64,000 bases of DNA from DASZIT01 sp963819695. GTDB taxonomy: Bacteria; Actinomycetota; Acidimicrobiia; Acidimicrobiales; RAAP-2. Location of the stretch: positions 1,922,001 through 1,986,000 of the forward strand of contig CAWFXD010000001.1 of the NCBI GenBank assembly GCA_963819695.1, read 5' to 3'. How positions within the stretch are numbered: the stretch's first letter is position 1; each line of letters begins with the position of its first letter. This document shows, in pieces, positions 26,524-35,759 of the stretch. A program made the position numbers and the translations under genes. A model generated the notes under the pieces. The model did not search any database. It was not told the origin of the DNA and saw only the letters and a list, made by a program, of their open reading frames with translations.

Positions 26524-27885
26524 ATGGTCGGCGTGAACCGGTCGTGGGAAGATACGTGGATCGCCGAAGGCACCCCACCACATCCACTCCCCTGGCTCCC
26601 GCCGCCCCCTGATCCTGTCGCGAGACGATCCGGGACCCGCCGACGCTACCGGGGGCGCGGAAACGGGCCTCTCCGGCGCACCCGGGACAACCAGTACCTG
26701 GCCGGAGTCTGTGGCGGGATCGGCGAGCGCCTGGGTATCGATCCGACCGTCGTGCGGGTGATCACCGTGCTGCTGGTCCTGGGTGCCGGCACCGGGTTGC
26801 TCGTCTACATGGCCGCCTGGTTGCTCATCACTCGCCAGGGCGAGGACAAGTCGATCGCCAAGCGCATCACGTCAGAGCCCGGTGAGCTGAGACTGGCCAT
26901 GGTGGTCGGCACCCTGGTCATCGCCGTCATCGTGGGGGTCGATGCCTCGGGGTTGCCCGGTGCCTCGAACCTCGCCTGGCCGGTGGCCATCAGCGCGGCC
27001 GGGCTCCTGTTCGTGTGGCGAGGCTCGAGCGTCGAGGAGCGCTCAGAGCTCCGCCATGTTCTCGGGCAGGTCCCCCTGGCTGCGGAGCTCACCTCGGGGT
27101 CGAGGCGGTCGTCCTTCATACGGATCGGGTTGGGCGTGGTCCTGGTGGGGATCGGAGTCGGTGGTCTGGGGGGTCTGCTCACCACCACCTCGCCGTGGGT
27201 CGCCACCCGCGGATTTCTGGGGGTGTTGGCGGTGATCGTGGGGTTCGCCATCGTCTTCGGACCCACCTGGCTTCGTACCGTCCGCAGCCTTACCGAAGAA
27301 CGCCGGGAGCGGGTCCGGTCCCAGGAGCGTGCCGACATGGCGGCTCACGTTCACGATTCCGTCCTGCAGACCCTGGCCCTCATCCAAAAGGCGGCGGGTG
27401 ACCCCCGGGAGGTCAGCCGGTTGGCCCGCGCTCAAGAGCGCGAGCTCCGGTCCTGGCTGTTCGAAGACCGGCCGCCCGGATCATTCGACGACGGCGCCAC
27501 CACCGTGGCGGTGGCCACCGCCATCATCGAGCAAGAGGTGGAGGACGACCACGGCGTCGACGTCGATGCCGTGGTGGTCGGCGACTGCCCACTCACCGAC
27601 GACCTTCAATCGCTGTTGGCCGCCGGTCGGGAAGCCGCGGTCAACGCGGCCAAGTGGTCGGGAGCCGCCACCATCTCCCTCTTCGTCGAGGTCGAGCCGG
27701 ACTCAGTCTCGCTGTTCGTCCACGATCGGGGTTGTGGCTTCGACCCCGACAACCTCCCCGACGACCGTCGGGGGATCACCGACTCGATCCGGGAACGGAT
27801 GACCCGTCACGGCGGGACCGCGGTCATCCGCAGTGCTCCCGGGAAGGGCACCGAAGTCGAGCTGGTCATGGCTCGCCACCCGTGA
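26524..27885 (+). CDS. PspC-domain sensor histidine kinase (DesK/LiaS-like)
   Basis: 453 residues from the ATG at 26524; the frame is open far upstream but only as a shadow of the divergent PspC gene. A Pro-rich N-terminus leads into a PspC domain (YLAGVCGGIGERLGIDPTVV followed by a membrane helix). Three or four more hydrophobic segments follow, then a HisKA_3 dimerisation domain with the phospho-His in DMAAHVHDSVLQTLALIQK. The HATPase has GREAAVNAAKWSG, HDRGCGFDPDNL and GKGTEVELV. The stop overlaps the start of the LuxR-type regulator (GTGA), so the two form a cognate pair. The likely role is cell-envelope stress sensing. Confidence 0.92.
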   Translation: MVGVNRSWEDTWIAEGTPPHPLPWLPPPPDPVARRSGTRRRYRGRGNGPLRRTRDNQYLAGVCGGIGERLGIDPTVVRVITVLLVLGAGTGLLVYMAAWLLITRQGEDKSIAKRITSEPGELRLAMVVGTLVIAVIVGVDASGLPGASNLAWPVAISAAGLLFVWRGSSVEERSELRHVLGQVPLAAELTSGSRRSSFIRIGLGVVLVGIGVGGLGGLLTTTSPWVATRGFLGVLAVIVGFAIVFGPTWLRTVRSLTEERRERVRSQERADMAAHVHDSVLQTLALIQKAAGDPREVSRLARAQERELRSWLFEDRPPGSFDDGATTVAVATAIIEQEVEDDHGVDVDAVVVGDCPLTDDLQSLLAAGREAAVNAAKWSGAATISLFVEVEPDSVSLFVHDRGCGFDPDNLPDDRRGITDSIRERMTRHGGTAVIRSAPGKGTEVELVMARHP

Positions 27886-28577
27886 GGTCGCCGGAAGCCG
27901 GTGGGGTCCCGGCCGACGAGAAGCGCCGTCCGACGGTCTTCCTGGTCGACGACCATCTGCTGGTGCGGTCCGGGGTCCGGGCCGAACTGGGTGACACCGT
28001 GGAGGTGGTCGGTGAGGCAGACGAGGTCGATGCCGCGGTGGAGATGATCCGTGAGCGATCGCCCGACGTCGTCCTCCTCGACGTCCACCTACCGGGGGGA
28101 GGAGGTCACGCGGTCATCGACGCGGTGTCCGAGACCCATCCCGACATTCGCTTCCTCGCGCTGTCGGTGTCCGACGCCGCCGAGGACGTCATCGCCATCA
28201 TCCGGGCCGGTGCCCGGGGCTATGTGACCAAGACCATCTCCGGCCCTGAGCTGGTCGACGCCGTTCACCGGGTTGCCGATGGTGACGCGGTCTTCTCGCC
28301 GAAGCTGGCCGGCTTCGTGCTCGATGCCTTTGCCGGCAACGATGAGCCCCACCCGAACCCGCAACCCCGTTTGGATCCGGAGTTCGATCAGCTCACCCCG
28401 CGTGAGCGGGAGACCCTCCGCCTCATCGCCCGCGGCTACGCCTACAAGGAGATCGCCCGGGAACTGTCGATCTCCACCAAGACCGTCGAGAGCCACGTCT
28501 CGGCGGTGCTGCGGAAGTTGCAGCTTTCCAGCCGCTACCAGCTCACCCGTTGGGCGACCGAGCGGCGCCTGCTCTGA
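27882..28577 (+). CDS. NarL/LuxR family response regulator
   Basis: 231 residues from a GTG that overlaps the kinase stop by 4 nt. The receiver domain has the acidic pocket FLVDDHLLVRSG, phosphoacceptor Asp in VVLLDVHLPGGGGH, and Lys in GYVTKTISG. The C-terminal LuxR helix-turn-helix has LTPRERETLRLIARGYAYKE and ISTKTVESHVSAVLRKL. It is the transcriptional output of the PspC-kinase system and may regulate the divergent PspC-like gene. Confidence 0.95.
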   Translation: MRSPEAGGVPADEKRRPTVFLVDDHLLVRSGVRAELGDTVEVVGEADEVDAAVEMIRERSPDVVLLDVHLPGGGGHAVIDAVSETHPDIRFLALSVSDAAEDVIAIIRAGARGYVTKTISGPELVDAVHRVADGDAVFSPKLAGFVLDAFAGNDEPHPNPQPRLDPEFDQLTPRERETLRLIARGYAYKEIARELSISTKTVESHVSAVLRKLQLSSRYQLTRWATERRLL

Positions 28578-28601
28578 TCGATGAATCCTCAGTGGGTCGG
28601 T

Positions 28602-28796
28602 TCAGCGCCGGCGCCGGAGCAGGAACATCCCCAGCGCGGCGATCACCGCCACCACGATGGCGGCCTTGATCAGGAACCAGACGATGCTGAGGACGGAGGT
28701 GATCACGAAGATGACCACCACGATGGCGATGGCCCCGGCGCCGACCAAGAGCACAGCGTCGAAGAGCCTGAGTCCCGAGCTTTCTTGTTGAGCCAC
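28602..28796 (-). CDS. Small membrane protein (64 aa)
   Basis: 64 residues from a GTG at 28796. A short polar start (AQQESSGLRLFD) is followed by two hydrophobic segments (AVLLVGAGAIAIVVVIFVI and IVWFLIKAAIVVAVIAALGMF) and a basic tail LLRRRR, which predicts an integral membrane protein with the tail in the cytoplasm. The longer frame that includes it is antisense to glnD and is not a gene. It lies convergent to the response regulator and divergent from glnD. Confidence 0.65.
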   Translation of the reverse strand: MAQQESSGLRLFDAVLLVGAGAIAIVVVIFVITSVLSIVWFLIKAAIVVAVIAALGMFLLRRRR

Positions 28797-28892
28797 ACCC
28801 CCAGGGTAATCGCCGGATCCATCAATGTGGCGGCAGGTCGGAGATCCGGCCCGCCGGCCGGGACCCAGCCGTGGTGATGGTACGGTCCGCCA

Positions 28893-31274
28893 GTGTCCAT
28901 GCGTGCGCAACGACAGGCGCTCATCGACCGAGCCGACCTCCACGGCGAGGACTTCTGCCACGCCTACGCCGACGCCGCCGACGAGTGGCTCACCGAACTC
29001 TTCGAGCTGGCCACCGGGGATGACCGACGCTCGATAGCTCTGGTGGCGGTGGGGGGATACGGGCGCCGGGAGCTCTGCCCCTACAGCGATCTCGATGTGG
29101 TGCTGGTCCACCGCGGCTTGCGTGACGTCTCGAAGACCGCCGACAAGATCTGGTACCCGGTATGGGATGAGGGAATCGCCCTCGACCACAGCGTGCGGCG
29201 ACCCAGTGAAGTCATCGAGATGGCCGGCGAAGACTTGCGGGTCGCCCTCGGGCTGCTCGACGCCCGGGTGGTGTGCGGCGACCCGAAAGTGGCCGAACAC
29301 CTCCTGACCGAGGCACAGGAGCGGTGGGCCAAACAAAAACCACCGTGGTTGGGCGTCCTCGCCGATCTGGTGATCGAACGGCATGCCGCTCACGGGGACG
29401 TCGCCTTCCTGCTCGAGCCAGACCTCAAGGAAGCCCACGGTGGGCTCCGGGACATCAGCGCGCTGGCCGCGGTGATGCGGGCGGTTCCGGTTCTCGCCGA
29501 CTACGTCGACACCATCGCGATTGCCGACGCCCACTCCGTCCTGACCCGGGTGAGGGTGGAGCTCCACCGCCAATCCGGTCGCGAGCTCAACAAGCTCCTC
29601 CTCCAAGAGCAGGATCAGGTGGCCAGGTCGCTCGGTGAACCCGACACCGACGCGCTGGTGTCCGCGGTGGCCGCCGCCGGCCGAAAGGTGGCCTGGGAGA
29701 CCGACGACGCCTGGCGGAGGCGGGGCGTGTGGTCGCAGTCGACCTCGAAGCGGCGATCCCCGGGGCGTGGAGCCCCATCGGAGAGTCCGCTCCCGGATGA
29801 ACGGTCCCTCGAATCCGACCCCGACATCGGCATCGTCGATGGTGAGGTCGGGTTGGCGGCCTCGGCCGACGTCGCCGGTGATGCATCCCTCCCGCTCCGG
29901 CTGGCGGCCGTGGCCGCCGAACGGAATCTTCCGGTCTCCCGGGACGTACTCAACCTCCTCGGCCGCAAGGCTCCCTACCCCCCGACACCCTGGCCGGCGT
30001 CGCTCCGCGCCTGCCTCATCCGGGTCCTGATCACCGGCCGCCCGGCCATCGCCGCCCTCGAGGCCCTTGACCAGCGCGACCTCCTCTCCCGCTACTTCCC
30101 CGAATGGCCGGCGGTACGCAACAAGCCCCAGCGCAATCCCTATCACCGCTACACCGTCGACCGGCACCTGCTGGAGGCGACCGCCAACGCCGCCGCCCTC
30201 GCCCACCGGGTCGAACGGGTGGACCTGCTGTTGGTGGGAACCCTCCTCCATGACATCGGCAAGGGATCCACCGGTGACCACACCGAGGTCGGCATAACGA
30301 TGGCCGCCGACATCGGGGCCCGGATGGGTTTCCCCCCTGAGGATGTCAGCGTGCTGGTCAACCTGGTTCGGCTGCACCTGTTGCTGCCGGACACCGCCAC
30401 TCGGCGGGACCTCGACGACCCGGCGACCGCCCAACGCGTCGCCCGGGAAGTCGGCGATCGATCCACCCTCGAGCTTCTCGCCGCCCTGGTCGAGGCGGAC
30501 AGCCTGGCCACCGGGCCATCGGCGTGGGGCACCTGGAAGGCCGGGCTCATGGCGGATCTGGTCGACCGCACCGGCAAACTGCTGGCCGGCGAGGACGTGA
30601 CTCCCCCCACCACCTGGGTGACCGACGATCTCCGGAGCGTGATGGACTCGGTCCGCGCTCATCAGGCTCCGGCCCTGTCCATCGACATACCGATCATCAC
30701 CGTCATCGCCCCCGACCGTCCGGGGCTACTGGCCGAGGTCACCGGGGTGCTGGCCCTGCGCGGTTTGAACGTGCGGTCGGCCAACGTGGCCGGCGAGGAC
30801 GGGATCGCAGTCGAGATGTTCACCGTCGAACCTTCCCGGGGCCGGTGGCCGACCGCGGCCCAACTCTCCGACGACATCGCCTCGGTGATGGCCGGCACCC
30901 TGTCGCTTGACGAGCGCTTGGCCGAGCGGACCCGAACCTACCGAACCTCCAATCGGGCCACTACACCCCAGCTGGTTGACACTGAGGTGGATGTGGACAA
31001 CACCGCCTCGGACGCCGCCACGGTGGTGGAGGTGCGGGCCGAGGACGTCGAGGGCCAACTTCACCGGATCACCCGGGCCCTGGTCGACTGCCAGCTGGAC
31101 GTCATCTCCGCCAAGGTCTCCACCTTCGGTCCCGCGGTGGTCGACGCCTTCTACGTCCTCGGGCCTGATGGCGGGAAGCTCGTCGACCCCGGAACCATCG
31201 CCTCGGTCGAGCGAATGGTCCGGGAAAGGATCTCCCTTTCCCGGGTCGACGACCCCGGCCGAACCTCGGGATAA
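28893..31274 (+). CDS. glnD: [Protein-PII] uridylyltransferase, GlnD
   Basis: 793 residues, somewhat shorter than enteric GlnD (about 890). The nucleotidyltransferase motif is at residues 54-68 (GGYGRRELCPYSDLD). A linker helical domain follows, then an HD domain with HDIGKGSTGDHTEVG for deuridylylation. Two ACT domains follow at about 613 and 708 (VIAPDRPGLLAEVTGVLAL; VRAEDVEGQLHRITRALV). The enzyme modifies PII (in Actinobacteria often by adenylylation) in response to glutamine. No PII or ammonium transporter gene is next to it, unlike the amtB-glnK-glnD cluster of many relatives. GTG 28893 or ATG 28899 may be the start. Confidence 0.93.
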   Translation: MSMRAQRQALIDRADLHGEDFCHAYADAADEWLTELFELATGDDRRSIALVAVGGYGRRELCPYSDLDVVLVHRGLRDVSKTADKIWYPVWDEGIALDHSVRRPSEVIEMAGEDLRVALGLLDARVVCGDPKVAEHLLTEAQERWAKQKPPWLGVLADLVIERHAAHGDVAFLLEPDLKEAHGGLRDISALAAVMRAVPVLADYVDTIAIADAHSVLTRVRVELHRQSGRELNKLLLQEQDQVARSLGEPDTDALVSAVAAAGRKVAWETDDAWRRRGVWSQSTSKRRSPGRGAPSESPLPDERSLESDPDIGIVDGEVGLAASADVAGDASLPLRLAAVAAERNLPVSRDVLNLLGRKAPYPPTPWPASLRACLIRVLITGRPAIAALEALDQRDLLSRYFPEWPAVRNKPQRNPYHRYTVDRHLLEATANAAALAHRVERVDLLLVGTLLHDIGKGSTGDHTEVGITMAADIGARMGFPPEDVSVLVNLVRLHLLLPDTATRRDLDDPATAQRVAREVGDRSTLELLAALVEADSLATGPSAWGTWKAGLMADLVDRTGKLLAGEDVTPPTTWVTDDLRSVMDSVRAHQAPALSIDIPIITVIAPDRPGLLAEVTGVLALRGLNVRSANVAGEDGIAVEMFTVEPSRGRWPTAAQLSDDIASVMAGTLSLDERLAERTRTYRTSNRATTPQLVDTEVDVDNTASDAATVVEVRAEDVEGQLHRITRALVDCQLDVISAKVSTFGPAVVDAFYVLGPDGGKLVDPGTIASVERMVRERISLSRVDDPGRTSG

Positions 31275-31327
31275 CTGCCTGGTCAAAGGGGACGAATGGT
31301 ATGCTCCCCCGCACACGGGGAGAAGCC

Positions 31328-32503
31328 ATGACAGCAATCCACTCGAATCCGAGCAGTCCGGGAGGTACCGGGTCGCGTCGCGGCCGCTCCATCCGGCCGC
31401 TGGCCGTGGTCATCGTGGTGGTGGCGCTCCTCGTCGTCGGCGTCGGGGTGGCGGCCATCGTCACCAAGGGACCCCCGAGCCGGGCGGCCGCATCTCCCAC
31501 CTCGGTGGCCAACGGGACACCGGCCGTCGATACCAGTCAACCGCTGACGCTGGTGGCGAGCACCCCGGCCGATGCGGCCACCGGCATCCCCAGTGACGCG
31601 TCGATCTCGTTGCAGTTCTCGGCTCCCGTCAACCCCGCCTCGCCTCAGCCGACACTGACCCCGGCCGTCGCCGGGACCTGGCAGCTGCTGACGCCGACCA
31701 CCTACACCTTTGTGGCCACCACCCCCTTTGTCCCCACCTCGACGGAAACCATCACCATTCCTGGCGACATCGCCAGCACCGCGGGAAAGACCCTGGGGAC
31801 CGATACCTCGGTGCACTTCACGGTGGCCGACGGCGGCATGCTCCGGCTCCAGCAGTTGCTGGCCACCCTGGGATACCTGCCCCTGAGCTTCACCCCGGCC
31901 CGGCCTCTGGCCGCCCCCCAGGAGGCAGCCCAGGCCCAAGAAGGGGTGTTCGCCTGGAAGGGAAACGAGCCGACGTCCCTCACCTCTCTCTGGACCCAAG
32001 GCACCGGTAACACCATCACCACCGGCGCGGTCATGTACTACCAGAACAAACTGAACATGAAGACCGATGGCGTCGCCGGCCCGGCGGTGTGGGCGGCATT
32101 GCTGAGTGACGTCGGTGCGGGCACGGTCAACACCGCGCCCTACAACTATGTGTACGTCTCGACGACCATCCCGGAGTCGACCACCGTCTACAGCAACGGT
32201 GCCGTCGTCTACACCAGTCCGGCCAACACCGGGGTGCCCGGGGCGGAGACGGCAGCCGGAACCTTCCCGGTCTATCTCCGGTACGCCACCACGACGATGT
32301 CCGGCACCAACCTCGACGGATCCAAGTACTCGGACCCGGGCATCCCCTGGGTCAGCTACTTCAACGGCGGGGACGCCCTTCACGGCTTCATCAGGGGCAG
32401 CTACGGAACTCCCCAGAGCCTCGGTTGCGTGGAGATGCCGTTCGCCAACGCCGCGGTGATCTACCCGCTCACCCCGATCGGCACCCTGGTCACCGTCGCC
32501 TGA
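31328..32503 (+). CDS. L,D-transpeptidase with peptidoglycan-binding and Big-like domains
   Basis: 391 residues from the ATG at 31328, preceded by GGGGAGAAG. A basic N-terminus and one membrane segment (about residues 20-45) are followed by a bacterial Ig-like region (LVASTPADAATGIPSDASISL). A peptidoglycan-binding helical region follows (TTGAVMYYQNKLNMKTDGVAG), then a YkuD domain with the catalytic block HGFIRGSYGTPQSLGCVEMP that contains the His, Ser-x-Gly and nucleophile Cys. It should make 3-3 cross-links or attach proteins in peptidoglycan outside the membrane. Confidence 0.93.
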   Translation: MTAIHSNPSSPGGTGSRRGRSIRPLAVVIVVVALLVVGVGVAAIVTKGPPSRAAASPTSVANGTPAVDTSQPLTLVASTPADAATGIPSDASISLQFSAPVNPASPQPTLTPAVAGTWQLLTPTTYTFVATTPFVPTSTETITIPGDIASTAGKTLGTDTSVHFTVADGGMLRLQQLLATLGYLPLSFTPARPLAAPQEAAQAQEGVFAWKGNEPTSLTSLWTQGTGNTITTGAVMYYQNKLNMKTDGVAGPAVWAALLSDVGAGTVNTAPYNYVYVSTTIPESTTVYSNGAVVYTSPANTGVPGAETAAGTFPVYLRYATTTMSGTNLDGSKYSDPGIPWVSYFNGGDALHGFIRGSYGTPQSLGCVEMPFANAAVIYPLTPIGTLVTVA

Positions 32504-32529
32504 CTCCGTCGGCGGCCGGTGGAGCCAAA

Positions 32530-33528
32530 TCAGGCATCGATCAACGGATGGCTGAGGCCCAGCTCCCCGAGGGTCAGTTCCGGCTGGCGGCGTTCGAGGA
32601 GCTTCGGCGAAGCGCCATCGACGCGGAAGACGTAGAGGTTCCAGTACGGCGCCAGCTCGGCGGGGGCGATATCCGCATAGAGGAGCCGTTCGACATCAAC
32701 GCAGCGGGTGAACCCTGCCTCCGCGAACCGATCCGTCCACCAACCGAAAGAAGCAATGGAGAGGTGTCCCTCCACCAACTGGCCGTCGGCATCGACGGCC
32801 AGGTCGGCTTCGGGGACCGGGCCCGAGTAGTCCGGCGGCAATTCCCGGTAGTGACCGACCCGTTCGGGGCGGACCTTGCCCTCGAAGTGCCCATCCGGTC
32901 CCGAGGGGTTGGCACCGAAGGACGGAATGGTGGCGTAGAGGTAGCCGCCGCACACCCGCTTGAGCTCAGCCAGGGCGGACGGTACCCGGTCGGGCGGCAG
33001 ATGCTCGAGAATTTCGAGGGCGGTGACCAGTTCGAACGCACCGTCCTCCCAGGGAAGGCCGGCGAACAGATTGGCGACCCGGATGTGTCCCATCGCCCCC
33101 GGGGCGGCGTGGGCGATGGCAAAGGGACTGACGTCGCAGCCCTCGGCGTCGATGCCCAACTCCCGGAGCACCTCGACCAGGTAGCCGGTGGCGCAGCCGA
33201 CATCCAGGGAACGGGTGACCCGGAAATTCCGCCACAACAGCCAGCCGGCGATGTCGGCGTTCGAGGCCACCCGGTCATAGCGGGCGTAACCGGAATGACC
33301 TTCCCGATCCCCCGAAGCGGCCCGTCCCTCGCCGAAATAGCTCGCCCCGTAGGTGGCCTCGATGCCGGCCACCCGGGCCTCGGCCACCGCCTGGCCGGTC
33401 TCCGCCGCCCGGGCCAGCTCGTGCGCCGAGCGGGCCATCACCCGGCGTAATCCGGGGTTGGCGACGGCGGCCCGGACCATGACCTGGCGAACTCCATCGA
33501 TGGCAAACTTCCACCGACCCGATGGCAT
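32530..33528 (-). CDS. SAM-dependent methyltransferase
   Basis: 332 residues. An N-terminal helical region (about 1-105) precedes a class I methyltransferase core: motif I SLDVGCATGYLVEVLRELG, motif II ELVTALEILEHLPPDRV, and motif III VCGGYLYATIPS. The C-terminal part is unassigned (FGWWTDRFAEAGFTRCVDVE). This architecture is seen in methyltransferases next to glycan genes in Actinobacteria. The substrate is unknown. It is convergent with the L,D-transpeptidase gene. Confidence 0.87.
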   Translation of the reverse strand: MPSGRWKFAIDGVRQVMVRAAVANPGLRRVMARSAHELARAAETGQAVAEARVAGIEATYGASYFGEGRAASGDREGHSGYARYDRVASNADIAGWLLWRNFRVTRSLDVGCATGYLVEVLRELGIDAEGCDVSPFAIAHAAPGAMGHIRVANLFAGLPWEDGAFELVTALEILEHLPPDRVPSALAELKRVCGGYLYATIPSFGANPSGPDGHFEGKVRPERVGHYRELPPDYSGPVPEADLAVDADGQLVEGHLSIASFGWWTDRFAEAGFTRCVDVERLLYADIAPAELAPYWNLYVFRVDGASPKLLERRQPELTLGELGLSHPLIDA

Positions 33529-33610
33529 GGAGAGACCCTAGCCGGGGGAGAAACATCCCCGGTTTCCGGTCTATCCTCGGCTTGTCCAGCCTCGATGTGA
33601 AGGGATCAAC

Positions 33611-34438
33611 ATGAGCCAGACGCAGTCACTCGGAAATGCACCGGCCGCCTCGCTTGTCGGCTCGTTGGGGGTGTTCACCCTCGACGACGTCCTGATGCTC
33701 CTGGCCGGCACCAGCCAGACCGGTGAGCTCCAAGTGGTTGGGTCCGAGGTGGACGGGCGGGTGTGGCTGGAGGATGGGGAGCTGTCGAACGCCCACGTGG
33801 GATCGACCCCCACCATCGGTCGCGCCGTCTTCGAGTTGGCCTGTGTTCCCGAGGGTTGGTTCTACTTCACCTCCGGGCTGTCCTCCTCGAGCGGACAACC
33901 CCGGGTACCGGTTCCCACGGTGCTCGAGGAGGTCAGGCCACGGGTAAGGGAATGGCGTGAGCTCCTCGAGTTGGTGCCCTTCGAGTCGACGGTGACCCTG
34001 TCGCCCGAGCCCCCGAGCGGGGACGTTCAACTCCACGGTGACCAGTGGCGAATGGTGACGTCCATCGGCAACGCCGGGCACTCGGTCAAGACCGTGCTCG
34101 ACGCGTTCGGAGACGAGCACATTGTCGGGCTGCGCATCCTCCGCGATCTGCACGAGGGCCGGCTGATCACCCTCGAGGAGGAGCGCCCCGGTAACAACCG
34201 CCTTGACGCTCCCACCCCGTTGGCGTCGAGCGGACCCCAGAATCCCCAGTACGTGACCACCTCCTCACCCTTCACCCGGCCGAGTGACATCCCGCCTCCC
34301 CCGCCGGACTATTACGAGACGTCGAGCTACGCCGAGTCTCCGACCAGCAGCGTTCTCGATGAGTTCGGACAGGATCCCGCTGACAGACTGGCCGAGGTTT
34401 CCGCGGCCGCTCCTTCCATGGAGGCGGACTTCTCGTAG
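33611..34438 (+). CDS. DUF4388 domain protein
   Basis: 275 residues, no signal or membrane segment. The N-terminal DUF4388 (PATAN-like) domain is clear: LGVFTLDDVLMLLAGTSQTG, VWLEDGELSNAHVG and AVFELACVPEGWFYF. A second region resembles a winged-helix segment (DGDVQLHGDQWRMVTSIGN-like spacing, LRILRDLHEGRLITLEEE). The C-terminus is disordered and Pro/Ser-rich. DUF4388 proteins are linked to signalling, often with response regulators; the precise role is unknown. Confidence 0.83.
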   Translation: MSQTQSLGNAPAASLVGSLGVFTLDDVLMLLAGTSQTGELQVVGSEVDGRVWLEDGELSNAHVGSTPTIGRAVFELACVPEGWFYFTSGLSSSSGQPRVPVPTVLEEVRPRVREWRELLELVPFESTVTLSPEPPSGDVQLHGDQWRMVTSIGNAGHSVKTVLDAFGDEHIVGLRILRDLHEGRLITLEEERPGNNRLDAPTPLASSGPQNPQYVTTSSPFTRPSDIPPPPPDYYETSSYAESPTSSVLDEFGQDPADRLAEVSAAAPSMEADFS

Positions 34439-34494
34439 CCCCCGCGGCCGGGCCACATCAAAGGCGTGAGCCCTGCGAAGTCCTTCTATCCCGA

Positions 34495-35091
34495 TCAGTT
34501 GGTGGTGGTAATCGTGCAGTTATTGCCGTACTTGTTGCAGTTGTTCACGACGACGACGAGGACGATGACCAGGATGATGCCGATGACGATGCCGACAAAG
34601 CCGATGATGATGCCGGCCAGGGCCATGCCCTCGCCGCGCTGAGTGCCGTTCGATTTCTTGATCTGGGAACGGGCGATGAACCCGAGGACGATTCCCAGGA
34701 TGGCACCCAGACCGTAGATCCAGAAGAAGAACGAGCAAACCATCGCCGCGATGGCCAGACCGTTGTTCTTCGGGACCCCGGTGTAGCCGTAGGCCTGCCC
34801 CGCCGCCGGGTATGCGTAACCCGCGGCCGGAGGAGGCCCGTACGACGGAGCCGGAGGCGGGCCCTGAGGTGGGGCACCCGGCGATCCGGGTGGCGGACCA
34901 CCGGATGCAGGGTCGGTGGCGCTGGCGAATCCGGGGTAGCTGGGCTGGGCGATGGTCTCGGGCGCCTCCGGGACGAATCCGGTCGGCTCGGGGGAGGTCT
35001 GGGCGGCCCCGGTGCCCGGCATCTGTTCAGGTGAGTACCACTTCCCATCCGATGCCTGCCACCACCCAGGGCCTTGGGATACGTCGCTCAT
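34495..35091 (-). CDS. DUF4190 domain membrane protein with GPGWWQASDGKWY motif
   Basis: 198 residues. It begins with SQGPGWWQASDGKWYSPEQ, a motif also found as a fragment at about 20150. A Pro/Gly/Tyr-rich linker (residues about 35-105) and a DUF4190 domain of two membrane segments follow (LAIAAMVCSFFFWIYGLGAI; GMALAGIIIGFVGIVIGIIL). The short outer tail contains two Cys (NNCNKYGNNCTI). Proteins of this type are common in Acidimicrobiia; the function is unknown. Confidence 0.85.
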   Translation of the reverse strand: MSDVSQGPGWWQASDGKWYSPEQMPGTGAAQTSPEPTGFVPEAPETIAQPSYPGFASATDPASGGPPPGSPGAPPQGPPPAPSYGPPPAAGYAYPAAGQAYGYTGVPKNNGLAIAAMVCSFFFWIYGLGAILGIVLGFIARSQIKKSNGTQRGEGMALAGIIIGFVGIVIGIILVIVLVVVVNNCNKYGNNCTITTTN

Positions 35092-35141
35092 GAGATGACT
35101 CCTTGGTCGATGCAGCAGACGTTAACCGTCGACACGCACGA

Positions 35142-35759
35142 TCACATGGATCGCTGAACCAGCTTGGCGGCCAGGGCCCGAAAAGCCCGGCCACGATGGG
35201 AGACGTCGTGCTTCTCACCTGGAGACATCTGGGCAAAGGACCGGCCACCACATCCGTCGGGGGCGAAGACGGGGTCGTAGCCGAAGCCCCCGTTGCCGAT
35301 CGAACGGGGGGTGATGACCCCCGACACCCGGCCGTCCGCCCAGAGCTCGCTCCCATCCGGAAACGCCACCAGGGCCACCGTATGGAATGTCGCCCTCCGC
35401 TGATCGGGCTGATCGGCGCCCACCGCCGACAATTCGGCCGACAATTTGGCCACGTTGTCGGCGTAGGTTGCGTGCTCGCCGGCGAAGCGGGCGGTAAAGA
35501 CCCCGGGTGCGCCATCCAGCCCTTCCACCTCGAGGCCGGTGTCGTCGGCCACCGCCGCCTCCCCGGTGGCGTCGACCAACGCCCTCGCCTTCAGGCGGGC
35601 ATTGTCGAGGAGGGTCTTCCCGGTTTCGTCGACGTCGGGAACCGACGCCGGCCGTGGGAGCAGGATGAGCCCCGGAACCGGTTGGAGAAGGGCAGCGATC
35701 TCCGCGGCTTTGTCAGGGTTGGCGCTGGCCAAGACCAGCGGCAAGGTCGGGGCGCTCAC
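35142..35759 (-). CDS. rdgB: RdgB/HAM1 family non-canonical purine NTP pyrophosphatase
   Basis: 205 residues. It hydrolyses dITP, XTP and related bases to the monophosphates, preventing their incorporation into DNA and RNA. Motifs are LVLASANPDKAAEIAALL near the start, EAAVADDTGLEVEGLDGAPG with the catalytic acidic pair, SARF-equivalent TARFAG, and GGFGYDPVFAPDG. The GTG start overlaps the rph stop by 4 nt. The pair rph-rdgB is conserved downstream of cysM in actinobacteria (Rv1340-Rv1341 in M. tuberculosis). Confidence 0.95.
   Translation of the reverse strand: MSAPTLPLVLASANPDKAAEIAALLQPVPGLILLPRPASVPDVDETGKTLLDNARLKARALVDATGEAAVADDTGLEVEGLDGAPGVFTARFAGEHATYADNVAKLSAELSAVGADQPDQRRATFHTVALVAFPDGSELWADGRVSGVITPRSIGNGGFGYDPVFAPDGCGGRSFAQMSPGEKHDVSHRGRAFRALAAKLVQRSM

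Noticed and set aside
28602..30662. A 686-residue open frame on the minus strand
   Set aside because: It is antisense to glnD, whose motifs and domains fully account for the region; the frame is an effect of GC-rich codon bias. Only its last 64 codons (28602-28796), beyond glnD, look like a gene.
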